Shown in pieces: positions 1 to 6,917 of a DNA stretch of 16,722 nucleotides. The stretch comes from Candidatus Omnitrophota bacterium. GTDB lineage: Bacteria; Omnitrophota; Gorgyraeia; Gorgyraeales; Gorgyraeaceae. Location of the stretch: contig JAHIEN010000049.1 in NCBI GenBank assembly GCA_018901615.1, forward strand, positions 1-16,722. The letters run 5' to 3'. The position numbers were made by a program, and so were the translations under genes. The notes beneath the pieces were generated by a model. It ran no database searches and was not told where the DNA came from. It was given only the letters and a program-made list of their open reading frames with translations. Numbering within the stretch: position 1 is the stretch's first letter; the number at the start of each line of letters is the position of its first letter.

Positions 1-435
1 AACGTCCGCGAACTTCCTGTTGACCGTCTCGTACATCCGCCAGTCCAATTCTTCAAACTGCGGCCTGGTATATGCTATATGTGACAATGGCCACAAGGCC
101 TCGTTCGCAAAACCATAATAATAACCGTCTTCCTCTTCCTTGCTAAGCCAGACTCTATGCAGTGTGTATTTCGGATCGTCGGGCGGGACCTTTAGCCTGT
201 CATTTTTATCTACTGTCTTTTTGTCCGCGTCTCCAGAGCCATGGGCAATCCACAGGCCGTTACAGGCCTTCATCACAGGGTCAAGCGCAGTGACCACGCC
301 GCCAGCTGAACGCTGACATATGATGTTTGATTTTTTGTGCATGTGTATATAGGGCTCTCGATTCGAAACGACTATCAATAGATAATCGCCAAGGCTTTCC
401 TTGATAACCTTTTTAAGGCTGTCTTTGGTCCACAT
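1..435 (-). CDS. GT20 glycosyltransferase (trehalose-6-phosphate synthase-like), N-terminal part
   Basis: This is the first 145 codons of a gene that runs off the left edge. The family (GT20, OtsA-like) transfers glucose from a nucleotide sugar to glucose-6-phosphate or glycerol-3-phosphate in compatible-solute synthesis. Seen here: SNREPY near residue 24, the glycine-rich AGGVVTALDPVM segment near 44, LWIAHGSGDAD near 61, and a WPLSHIAYTRPQFEELDW segment followed by MYETVNRKFAD near the cut end. These match the order of the N-terminal GT20 motifs (SNR, GGL, the WP.fHY...F..W..Y..VN..FAD stretch). The ATG at 435 is preceded by AAGGAAG at good spacing. It lies 21 bp after the YggT gene and is probably the last gene of that operon seen here. 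The acceptor (trehalose versus glucosylglycerol pathway) cannot be decided from this part. Confidence 0.85.
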   Translation of the reverse strand, partial: MWTKDSLKKVIKESLGDYLLIVVSNREPYIHMHKKSNIICQRSAGGVVTALDPVMKACNGLWIAHGSGDADKKTVDKNDRLKVPPDDPKYTLHRVWLSKEEEDGYYYGFANEALWPLSHIAYTRPQFEELDWRMYETVNRKFADV

Positions 436-456
436 AATATTCTTCCTTTGTAAATT

Positions 457-759
457 TTATCTCAACCTGAAACTTATATCCAGAAGGGTCTTGACTAAAA
501 AGCTTCTTAAAAAAATGAGTATTAGAAAGGCTATGATCGGTGAAATATCTATGCCTATACCCATCTTTATCGGCAGCATTTTTCTAATAGGGTATAAAAT
601 CGGCTCTGTAGTCTTATACAAAAATTGGACTACTGGATTATAAGGATCCGGGTTCACCCAGCTTACGAGGGCCCTTATCAATAAAAGCCAGTACATCACG
701 GTAAAGATCACATTCAATAAAGACGCTATCGCGGCTAAAAGATTTGAAAATACAAACAT
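457..759 (-). CDS. YggT family membrane protein
   Basis: A 100-residue protein with two hydrophobic segments (about residues 5-30 and 70-90) separated by a polar loop. It has the family signature of a YggT protein: YWLLLIRALVSWVNPDPYNP near residue 23, followed by FLYKTTEPILYPIRKMLP. YggT proteins are small inner-membrane proteins of poorly defined role, often encoded beside cell-division or envelope genes. The start ATG overlaps the stop codon of the upstream MscS gene as TAATG, so the two are likely translationally coupled. Function beyond the family name is not supported by the sequence. Confidence 0.85.
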   Translation of the reverse strand: MFVFSNLLAAIASLLNVIFTVMYWLLLIRALVSWVNPDPYNPVVQFLYKTTEPILYPIRKMLPIKMGIGIDISPIIAFLILIFLRSFLVKTLLDISFRLR

Positions 760-1820
760 TACTTCTTTGCCCCTTCCTGATCGTAGTTTATTGCCCTTAT
801 GGGATAAGGTATCACTATGCCTTCTTTTGCATAACGCTCGTGCAGCTTTTTTATAAACTCGTGCTTTATGAGATAATTATCCACAAATTCCTTTGCCCTT
901 AAGATCACTGTAAAATCTATGCTGAAAGCATTAAAGGTATGATAGCGGATAAAAGGGTCAAATCCAGGCACGCCGCCTTGCACCTCTTTCATTATTTCCT
1001 TAGCGACCTCGCACGTCACCTTTTCTACTTTTTTAAGGTCAGAATCATAGTGCACGCCTACCTGCACCAGGACTGCCATTTCTGTCTGAGGATAGTAATA
1101 ATTAAGGACCTTGGAGTCTACAAGCATTTTATTAGGTATGACCACTACGTTATTCGGAAGCATCCTGATCCAGGTCGAACGCCATCCAAGCTTCTCTACA
1201 TATCCTTCTTCTCCTGAATCAAGCTTTATAAACTGGCCTAGCTGTATGGGTTTATCGATTATTATCTGTAGACCTGAAAAGAAATTTTCAAGCGTGGGCT
1301 GGAGCGCCAGGGCCACGGCAAGAGAGCCTATGCCTAAAGAAGCCAGTATGGGTGTTATTGACAGGCCAAAACTGTCAAGTAATATCAAGAACCCAAGGCT
1401 TATTACTATGATCCTTACAATTGTCTTAGCGACCCCGCCTGAAGCCTTTAATATATCTATCTTATGGGAATATTCCCCTATGATATTGCTGAGAAGCTTG
1501 TCAAGGAACAGGATTATAGCTATTACCGTGGTTATCCTGAAACCCACCAGAAAATACTTGAATATCTCAGAGTCAGACTGTATCGGCGAGACCCGCCCAA
1601 CAATAAATATCCCACTTACAAAGATCAATAAGACCAGCGGGAAATTGAGCGCTGAAAAAAGTATATCATCAAGCTTGGAGCTTGTCTTGCTGGCAAAACG
1701 CTCCACCCTGGAAAAAACAAACTTTTTAATAGCTAACAGGATGCTCACCCATACAAAATACACAACAGGCGCATATATAAAGGCTGGTATTGTTACGTTG
1801 AAAAGGGTTATATCTTCCAT
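759..1820 (-). CDS. MscS family mechanosensitive ion channel
   Basis: A 353-residue membrane protein. About four hydrophobic segments fill residues 10-150. They are followed by the pore-lining helix region SLGIGSLAVALALQPTLENF (about 161-180) and a beta domain with KPIQLGQFIKL, EEGYVEKLGWRSTWIRM and NNVVVIPNKML, which is the standard MscS core. A C-terminal alpha/beta domain follows to about residue 345. These channels sit in the inner membrane and release solutes on hypo-osmotic shock, which fits the compatible-solute-type GT20 gene two genes downstream. It is longer than E. coli MscS (286 residues) because of extra N-terminal helices. The ATG at 1820 has almost no Shine-Dalgarno sequence, but a strong promoter lies only a few bases upstream, suggesting a near-leaderless mRNA. 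Confidence 0.93.
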   Translation of the reverse strand: MEDITLFNVTIPAFIYAPVVYFVWVSILLAIKKFVFSRVERFASKTSSKLDDILFSALNFPLVLLIFVSGIFIVGRVSPIQSDSEIFKYFLVGFRITTVIAIILFLDKLLSNIIGEYSHKIDILKASGGVAKTIVRIIVISLGFLILLDSFGLSITPILASLGIGSLAVALALQPTLENFFSGLQIIIDKPIQLGQFIKLDSGEEGYVEKLGWRSTWIRMLPNNVVVIPNKMLVDSKVLNYYYPQTEMAVLVQVGVHYDSDLKKVEKVTCEVAKEIMKEVQGGVPGFDPFIRYHTFNAFSIDFTVILRAKEFVDNYLIKHEFIKKLHERYAKEGIVIPYPIRAINYDQEGAKK

Positions 1821-1829
1821 AATATCTTT

Positions 1830-1858
1830 ATTTTAAACGAGTTGCCAACTATTGTCAA
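1830..1858 (-). promoter_or_regulatory. sigma70-like promoter of the mscS-yggT-GT20 operon
   Basis: On the minus strand, TTGACA (1858-1853) is followed by a 17-base spacer and TAAAAT (1835-1830). The -35 is perfect and the -10 differs at one position. The predicted start site is near 1823, only about 3 bases before the ATG at 1820. The spacer contains an 11-bp palindrome, AGTTGGCAACT (1850-1840), which could be an operator. Confidence 0.7.
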
Positions 1859-1907
1859 GTGCTTTCCAATAATCGGTTGTACTATTTGAACAGATACGCT
1901 ACACTCT

Positions 1908-2143
1908 TAAGCGCATAACAGGCCCTGCTCGCTCAGTCGAAGATTTGCCCCTATCTATCCTAGCTTTACCTGGGGCCGCCTTTTAGACAACATTTTGTCG
2001 GGGGCGAGAAAACTCACCCCACACCAAACTGCCTCTGGCAGTAAGGTGTGGGGCTCGGACAGTTCTCGCCCTTTTAAAAACCGCCAAAATACTGTCTAAA
2101 AGGCTAAATCTTCAATTCGCGATCAGGACCTGTTACGCGCTTA
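1908..2143 (-). repeat. Large branched inverted-repeat element (possible structured RNA or MITE-like element)
   Basis: Nested complementary arms form a long branched hairpin. The outer arms 1908-1946 and 2105-2143 pair over about 38 bases with few mismatches. A small hairpin arm has GCCCC/GGGGC (about 1947-1976). A second stem of 20 bases pairs 1977-1997 with 2084-2104. Then come GGGCGAGAA/TTCTCGCCC, CCCCACACC/GGTGTGGGG and an apical CTGCC/GGCAG. Most mismatches in the two long stems are A-C on the plus strand but become G-U pairs on the minus strand. This is what a minus-strand transcript under pairing selection would show. No open reading frame fits. It does not match the conserved cores of RNase P RNA, tmRNA or 6S RNA as I know them. 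Confidence 0.6.
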
Positions 2144-2150
2144 TATTCTC

Positions 2151-2305
2151 GTCTTTTCGCTCTGCCAGGGCCTGGAGAAAAGCCTTTTTGTTTTGCGTAA
2201 AACAGGACTACCGCATAATAGAAGATACTGCCTGTCAAAACAAAACGGAGTGATCCGCCTTAGGCGGAGAGCGTCTTTTCGAAGGCCCTGGCAGAGCGAA
2301 AAGAC
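2151..2305. repeat. 155-bp palindromic element with perfect 23-bp terminal inverted repeats
   Basis: Bases 2151-2173 and 2283-2305 are perfect 23-bp inverted repeats (ends GTCTTTTCGC... and ...GCGAAAAGAC). Further inside, GAAAAG near 2177 can pair with CTTTTC near 2275, 2186-2195 (ttttgttttg) pairs with 2236-2245, and ACAGG (2202-2206) pairs with CCTGT (2231-2235). A self-complementary tccgccttaggcgga lies near 2252-2266. The whole element can fold as one long hairpin. It has no coding capacity. A miniature inverted-repeat element, or a transcribed hairpin downstream of rsmI, are the two readings I consider likely. Confidence 0.65.
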
Positions 2306-2337
2306 ATTGGGCTGGAGCGTATGCAGTGTAACGGAAC

Positions 2338-2354
2338 AATGTAAGTATTACATT
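2338..2354. repeat. 17-bp palindrome just after rsmI
   Basis: AATGTAA-GTA-TTACATT is a perfect dyad with 7-bp arms and a 3-base centre, lying 18 bp beyond the rsmI stop codon. It is AT-rich and has no T-run after it, so it is a weak candidate for a terminator. It could equally be a binding site or an end of the neighbouring repeat block. Confidence 0.4.
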
Positions 2355-2371
2355 TTCCAGTAATCGGTGAG

Positions 2372-3052
2372 TTAACAGGGGGGTGAGCCTCTTATAAGAA
2401 GAATAAACTCACCTCTGGGAGGGTGTTTTATAAAATGCTCAAGGACTACCGAGACGCTTGAGCGCACAGTTTCTTCAAATACCTTGGTCAATTCACGGGC
2501 AATTACTATTTCTCTATCACCTAATATGTCCAATATATCTGTCAGGGTCTTTAATATCCTGTGCGGTGATTCATAAAAAATAATAGTCCTTTTCTCATGT
2601 TCCAGGCCTTTCAGCTGCCTGCGGCGTTTTGCCTTTTTATTGGACAAAAACCCGTGGAATACAAAGCTGTCTGTAGGCAGACCTGAGGCGACAAGGGCTG
2701 AGACAAACGCGCAAGGTCCGGGTATAACAGTAACAGGGATCTCGTTCTTTATAGCCAGGTTTATTATGTTGTATCCCGGATCACTGATGCCAGGCGTGCC
2801 GCTGTCAGAGACAAGAGCGATCTGCCTGCCTTCTTTTAAGAGCCGGACAAGATACTCGCCTTTTTTTACTTTATTGTGCTCAAAATAACTGGTGGTAGGG
2901 GTATTTACGCCGTAATGGGCGAGAAGTTTCTTGGTATGGCGCGTGTCTTCGCACGCGATAAGGTCTACAGACTTCAGTATCTCTATGGCCCTGAAAGTAA
3001 CGTCCTTCAGGTTTCCGATGGGGGTAGCTACTATAAAAAGTGTGCCTGGCAT
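2372..3052 (-). CDS. rsmI: 16S rRNA (cytidine(1402)-2'-O)-methyltransferase RsmI
   Basis: A 226-residue tetrapyrrole-methylase-fold enzyme that methylates the ribose of C1402 in the decoding centre of 16S rRNA using SAM. Family motifs in order: GTLFIVATPIGNLKDVTFRA at the N-terminus, DLIACEDTRHTKKLLAHY near 30, ALVSDSGTPGISDPGY near 78, VIPGPCAFVSALVASGLP near 107, FHGFL near 131 and TIIFYESPHRILKTL near 155. It ends soon after PPRGEFILLIRG. It is about 60 residues shorter than E. coli RsmI (286), because the small C-terminal domain is missing; the catalytic part is complete. It starts 4 bp after the glmS stop codon and is the last gene of nnrE-glmS-rsmI. Confidence 0.95.
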   Translation of the reverse strand: MPGTLFIVATPIGNLKDVTFRAIEILKSVDLIACEDTRHTKKLLAHYGVNTPTTSYFEHNKVKKGEYLVRLLKEGRQIALVSDSGTPGISDPGYNIINLAIKNEIPVTVIPGPCAFVSALVASGLPTDSFVFHGFLSNKKAKRRRQLKGLEHEKRTIIFYESPHRILKTLTDILDILGDREIVIARELTKVFEETVRSSVSVVLEHFIKHPPRGEFILLIRGSPPC

Positions 3053-3056
3053 GATT

Positions 3057-6000
3057 TTATTCCACCGTGACGCTCTTGGCTAGATTTCTGGGCTGGTCAA
3101 CATCACATTCTCTCGCTATCGCTATGTAGTAAGCAAGAAGCTGTAAAGGCAAGACTGTAATTATCGGAGAGAAGACCTCGTCTATCTTTGGCACATATAT
3201 GATCTCTTTTGTAAATCTCTTCATGCCTGCGTCACCCTCTGTAGCCACTATAATGACTTTGCCTTTCCTGGCGCATATCTCCTGGATATTGGAAACCATC
3301 TTTTCGTAGACACTTGACTTCGGGGCAATACAGACCACTGCCCTGTATTCGTCGATCAATGCAATAGGGCCATGTTTCATCTCTCCTGCCGCATAACCCT
3401 CAGCAGGTATGTAGGAGATCTCTTTTAGCTTCAGCGCGCCTTCGAGCGCCGTGGGAAAATTAAGGTTCCTGCCCAGATATAAAAATGAACCAAAGGCATA
3501 GTGCCTGCTGGCAAGTTTCTGTATCTTGGATTTCTCATCTAATACTTCTTGCAGCATTTTAGGTATCTTTTTAAACTCTCTCAAGAGATATCGCTTTAGC
3601 TCCTTCTTCAGTAGACTCTTTTTCTCAGCTATATAAAACGCCAGTAAATATAATATGCCCAGCTGCGCTGTATATGCCTTTGTAGATGCCACGCTTATCT
3701 CCGGGCCAGCGTATGTATAAAAGACCCCGTCTGAAATCCTTGCGAGGCTTGAGCCCACCACATTGCATATAGAGACAACTTTGGCGCCCTTTCTCTTTGC
3801 CTCTTTGACAGCCGCAAGCGTATCCGCTGTTTCGCCTGACTGGCTTATCGCTATGGTAAGGGTATGCTTATTGATAACAGGCTCCCTGTACCTGAATTCG
3901 CTCGAGACGTCAACAAAGACAGGGATCTTGCAGAATCGTTCTATAATATACTTGCCAACCAGACCCGCATGATACGCTGTGCCGCAGGCAAGTATTATAA
4001 TATTAGAGATCCCTTTAATTGCGCTGACAGATAGATTGATTCCTTCAAGAGAGATCTGAGAAGTTCTTTTAATGCGGCTGGATAAAATTTGTCTGAGAAC
4101 GCGCGGCTGTTCGCTTATTTCCTTGAGCATGAAATGCGAGAAGCCTGACTTTTGAGCACTGGATATATTCCACTTGATAGTATCGACTTTTTTCTTTTTT
4201 TCCTTTCCATTAGAATCAAGCACTTTTACCTTGTCTTTTCCTAAAACAGCAATCTCACCATCATCAATGTATATCACCTTTTTGGTATGACCCAATATAG
4301 CCGGCACATCAGATGCAATAAAGTTTTCTGATTTACCTATGCCTAATATAAGCGGGCTTTCTTTCCTTGCGCCTATTAGCTTACTAGGCTGGTCTTTACA
4401 GATTACGCCAAGCGCAAAAGAACCCTTGAGATGCTTAATGGCCTTCAATACTGCCTTTTCAAAATCTCCCTTGTAGTGCCGCTCTATAAGGTGGGCTATT
4501 ACCTCTGTGTCTGTTTCAGATTTAAAGCTATGGCCTTCTTTTATAAGCTTATCCTTTATTTCACTGAAATTTTCTATAATACCATTGTGCACAACTACAA
4601 AATTTCCAGAACAATCTGTGTGCGGGTGGGCATTTACATTTGTAGGCGCGCCATGGGTTGCCCAGCGACTATTATGAGATACAAAACCATTTGCTATAAA
4701 GTTAGAATCTCGATGATTAATCTCCAAGTCGAAAAGCGTTTTCTCTTTTGCTTTAATCTTTTTTATTTCTAAAAGGGGTTGAAATATCAAATCTGCATCT
4801 AGAGTCTTTATTATCTTTTTCCTTCTTTTAAAAATTAATGTATTAATTCTCTCTGATTTTGCTTTGGATGAAAATCCAATATGTTCGGCAAACTTCTCAA
4901 ACAAAATATAACTACTCAAAAATATACCGCAAGAATTATTCCAATTCCTGTATTTTTTAACCTCTTCATAATATGAAGACTGGATGCCAAATCTTAAAAG
5001 TAAAAGCTGACATACTTTTACCATGAACCTATTTGTTATTCGCAAAGTTACCTGGCCTGATGATAGATTAACGCATCCTTCAGCATCAAATAAACCTCTT
5101 AAAAAAGCAGCTATCTCATTAAGGGGGAGAGTGCCAATTTCACTTAAAAATGCTTCCTTGGGTAATATTATATTTTTTCTCAACCACTGGCACAGATAAA
5201 AACTATTTACTTCTAAAAGCCAGGCCTTAGTATCCTTCATAGAAGCTACTCTACCCTGGATACCAAACACTTTTGAAATTAAATCCTTATAAACTAATAA
5301 AAGTTCTTTATCTAAATCCTTAAATCTAACTGTCCTTTCCTTTACCGTACCATCTCCCAATAAATAACCAATTATCTGCATCAATTCAGGCGAGCTCTTT
5401 TTTGGTAAATTTATAAATTTACCATGAATTGTATCTTGTGGGATAAAATAAGGCTTCTCAAGTCTAATCGACAAAACAGGTAATAATTTCTGCAATGCAT
5501 CTTCTCTAAAATTACGGTCATTTTTTATAATATGCCTCATATATCCTCTAGAAATGCCGGCCGAAGAAGCACAAGAAATCTTTGTTAATTGCAATTCTTT
5601 TAGTCTATTCCTAATTAACTGATTTGCTGGCCTTGTAACTCTAAAATATCTTTTGATAAAAAGCGATTCAAAATGCATCTTCCTCCCTATTACATTTATT
5701 TGCTTAGGGACGATCAATATATCTTCTTTATTAATATCTTTGGTTTTTTTCTCTATGATTTTATCTCTATGCTTAACAAACATACGGTGCTCACCTGTGC
5801 ATGTTAAATAACCCAAAGACGTTCGAAGACGATATAGATGCTCAGGGGAAGAGTGACGCATAACTTTTATCTGCGCCTTTTCTAGCCTCATAGTTTTTCT
5901 ATTTAAAGAAAGAACTTTCTCGCCTTCTTTTAGTTTTGATATTGGGAGCACCCTGCCATCAGCCAACTGAATCAACGTATCTGATGTCAAACAATGACCG

Positions 6001-6212
6001 ATGCCTAAAGTGGCATTGCTCAAGTCTTGCCTCTCTCTCACAGATGCAATTAAATCTTTTATCTTTCCAGAGCACTTAACAATCTTAATCTTACCATCCT
6101 TCAAAAGACAGACGCCTGCTGAGTCATATCCCCGATACTCGAGCTGTTTGAGCCCTTCCAGCAATACCGGCAAGGCGTCTTCCTTACCTATATAACCGAT
6201 TATCCCGCACAT
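3057..6212 (-). CDS. glmS: Glutamine--fructose-6-phosphate aminotransferase precursor containing an intein
   Basis: GlmS makes glucosamine-6-phosphate from fructose-6-phosphate and glutamine, the entry to peptidoglycan and LPS precursors. The frame is 1051 residues. Removing residues 74-514 leaves 610, the normal GlmS size. Host parts seen: MCGIIGYIGK with Cys2 as the glutaminase nucleophile; YRGYDSAGV; after the insert SRWATHGAPTNVNAHPHTD and VVVHNGIIENF; then two SIS domains with LACGTAYHAG, ISQSGETADT and EISVASTKAYTAQ; and the C-terminal PRNLAKSVTVE. The insert begins with Cys and ends with His-Asn, and the next residue is Ser where other GlmS proteins have Thr in GHTRWATHG. The enzyme should be inactive until splicing, since the split separates Cys2 from the Arg-Trp glutamine contacts. 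The ATG at 6212 has GGGGTG upstream and lies 3 bp after nnrE, leaving no room for a glmS ribozyme. Confidence 0.96.
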   Translation of the reverse strand: MCGIIGYIGKEDALPVLLEGLKQLEYRGYDSAGVCLLKDGKIKIVKCSGKIKDLIASVRERQDLSNATLGIGHCLTSDTLIQLADGRVLPISKLKEGEKVLSLNRKTMRLEKAQIKVMRHSSPEHLYRLRTSLGYLTCTGEHRMFVKHRDKIIEKKTKDINKEDILIVPKQINVIGRKMHFESLFIKRYFRVTRPANQLIRNRLKELQLTKISCASSAGISRGYMRHIIKNDRNFREDALQKLLPVLSIRLEKPYFIPQDTIHGKFINLPKKSSPELMQIIGYLLGDGTVKERTVRFKDLDKELLLVYKDLISKVFGIQGRVASMKDTKAWLLEVNSFYLCQWLRKNIILPKEAFLSEIGTLPLNEIAAFLRGLFDAEGCVNLSSGQVTLRITNRFMVKVCQLLLLRFGIQSSYYEEVKKYRNWNNSCGIFLSSYILFEKFAEHIGFSSKAKSERINTLIFKRRKKIIKTLDADLIFQPLLEIKKIKAKEKTLFDLEINHRDSNFIANGFVSHNSRWATHGAPTNVNAHPHTDCSGNFVVVHNGIIENFSEIKDKLIKEGHSFKSETDTEVIAHLIERHYKGDFEKAVLKAIKHLKGSFALGVICKDQPSKLIGARKESPLILGIGKSENFIASDVPAILGHTKKVIYIDDGEIAVLGKDKVKVLDSNGKEKKKKVDTIKWNISSAQKSGFSHFMLKEISEQPRVLRQILSSRIKRTSQISLEGINLSVSAIKGISNIIILACGTAYHAGLVGKYIIERFCKIPVFVDVSSEFRYREPVINKHTLTIAISQSGETADTLAAVKEAKRKGAKVVSICNVVGSSLARISDGVFYTYAGPEISVASTKAYTAQLGILYLLAFYIAEKKSLLKKELKRYLLREFKKIPKMLQEVLDEKSKIQKLASRHYAFGSFLYLGRNLNFPTALEGALKLKEISYIPAEGYAAGEMKHGPIALIDEYRAVVCIAPKSSVYEKMVSNIQEICARKGKVIIVATEGDAGMKRFTKEIIYVPKIDEVFSPIITVLPLQLLAYYIAIARECDVDQPRNLAKSVTVE
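4671..5993 (-). other. In-frame intein with LAGLIDADG homing endonuclease, inserted in glmS
   Basis: Residues 74-514 of the GlmS frame (441 aa). Splicing motifs: block A starts at Cys74 (CLTSDTLIQLADGR); block B carries T139-G-E-H142; blocks F and G are LFDLEINHRDSNFIANG then FVSHN, ending His513-Asn514 with Ser515 as the downstream nucleophile. All residues expected for class 1 splicing are present. The endonuclease has two dodecapeptide motifs, IIGYLLGDG (280-288, acidic D287) and FLRGLFDAEG (370-379, acidic E378), so it looks catalytically intact. Residues about 198-245 may add a helix-turn-helix. The DNA is visibly richer in A and T than the host parts of glmS, consistent with recent arrival. 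A GlmS intein is known from Methanocaldococcus jannaschii (MJ1420); whether it occupies the same site needs an alignment. Confidence 0.95.
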
Positions 6213-6215
6213 AAT

Positions 6216-6878
6216 TCACCCCAATATTCCTATATCCGCTACTATAATCTCGCCCGCATGTTCAGGCCCGTCATTTATGTAAAACCCTTTTTTTGGAAAC
6301 TGCATGGTTACTGTCTTTGTGGCCTTTATGGCCTCGTCTAAAACCTCGCCTGTATCTGCATCAAGCCCTGAAGGAACATCAATACTCAAAATCGGAATAT
6401 TTTTTTTGTTTAAGTCGACTATTATAGACCTGGCCGGCTCTTTAACCTGGCCTTTTACGCCTATTCCTAATATAGCGTCTATAATCAATTCTGCTTTTAC
6501 ATCTATGGCATCAGAAACTTCTTTAACCACAATGCCTGTCTTCCGCAGTATATTTAAATTAAGCAACGGGTCATTTTTAATATGAGACGTGTCTCCGATT
6601 ATATACACTGCCATGCCAATACCCTGCATGGCCAGATACCTTGCAGTCACAAACCCGTCTCCCCCATTATTACCTGTACCGCAAAATATAGCAACCCTTT
6701 TGCCGGCGCAGGGTTTAAGCATTTCCATGGCTACATTGTTCACACATCTGCCAGCGTTTTCCATCAGGATAATCGATGGAACGCCAAAATCCTCTATTGT
6801 CCTACGATCCAGCTCCTGCATCTCCTGTACGCTGACAGCCTGCATAGTGTTATATATTATAACACCTAATATAGCCAA
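6216..6878 (-). CDS. nnrE: NAD(P)H-hydrate epimerase (YjeF N-terminal domain)
   Basis: NnrE interconverts the R and S epimers of damaged, hydrated NAD(P)H so that a dehydratase can repair them. Seen: MENAGRCVNNVA near residue 39, FCGTGNNGGDGFVTARYLA near 65 (the phosphate-binding loop of the family), LIIDAILGIGVKG near 132, and SIDVPSGLDADTGEV near 163. Only the epimerase domain is present; the usual fused ADP-dependent dehydratase half is absent and not seen in the window. Start choice is open. TTG at 6878 has AAGGAGG seven bases upstream and gives 220 residues. ATG at 6845 gives the family-typical beginning MQAVSVQEMQELDRR, lacks a Shine-Dalgarno site, and sits just after a promoter-like sequence. 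The gene ends 3 bp before glmS. Confidence 0.92.
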   Translation of the reverse strand: MAILGVIIYNTMQAVSVQEMQELDRRTIEDFGVPSIILMENAGRCVNNVAMEMLKPCAGKRVAIFCGTGNNGGDGFVTARYLAMQGIGMAVYIIGDTSHIKNDPLLNLNILRKTGIVVKEVSDAIDVKAELIIDAILGIGVKGQVKEPARSIIVDLNKKNIPILSIDVPSGLDADTGEVLDEAIKATKTVTMQFPKKGFYINDGPEHAGEIIVADIGILG

Positions 6879-6885
6879 GGTTCAA
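6856..6885 (-). promoter_or_regulatory. Possible promoter inside the 5' end of nnrE
   Basis: On the minus strand, TTGAAC (6885-6880), an 18-base spacer and a perfect TATAAT (6861-6856) predict a start near 6849, only a few bases before the ATG at 6845. The -35 directly abuts the AAGGAGG that would serve the TTG start, so the two starts may belong to two different transcripts. Confidence 0.45.
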
Positions 6886-6917
6886 CCTCCTTAACTTTAT
6901 TGGCTCTCGGAATTATC

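Larger units (their letters stand above)
1863..2368. repeat. 15-bp near-identical direct repeats flanking the non-coding block
   Basis: The sequence tttccaataatcggt at 1863-1877 recurs as tttccagtaatcggt at 2354-2368, with one mismatch and the same orientation. Everything between them (about 476 bp) is non-coding and is filled with the two large inverted-repeat structures described separately. The arrangement could be a long target-site duplication or the remains of recombination between two repeat copies. Chance is not excluded. Confidence 0.5.

Noticed and set aside
1111..1836. A long plus-strand reading frame opposite mscS
   Set aside because: It is the antisense shadow of a clear MscS gene; its translation has no recognisable domain and low-complexity composition.
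1860..2371. RNase P RNA, tmRNA, 6S RNA or a group II intron fragment in the large non-coding block
   Set aside because: The folds are rich in stems, but I could not find the conserved core sequences of any of these RNAs on either strand.
4671..5993. The glmS insert as a group I intron or a separate endonuclease gene
   Set aside because: The frame is open throughout, and the ends carry protein-splicing motifs (Cys1, TxxH, His-Asn/Ser), so it is an intein.
6213..6300. A glmS ribozyme or leader upstream of glmS
   Set aside because: glmS starts 3 bp after the nnrE stop codon, and the sequence upstream is nnrE coding sequence. There is no room for the ribozyme core.
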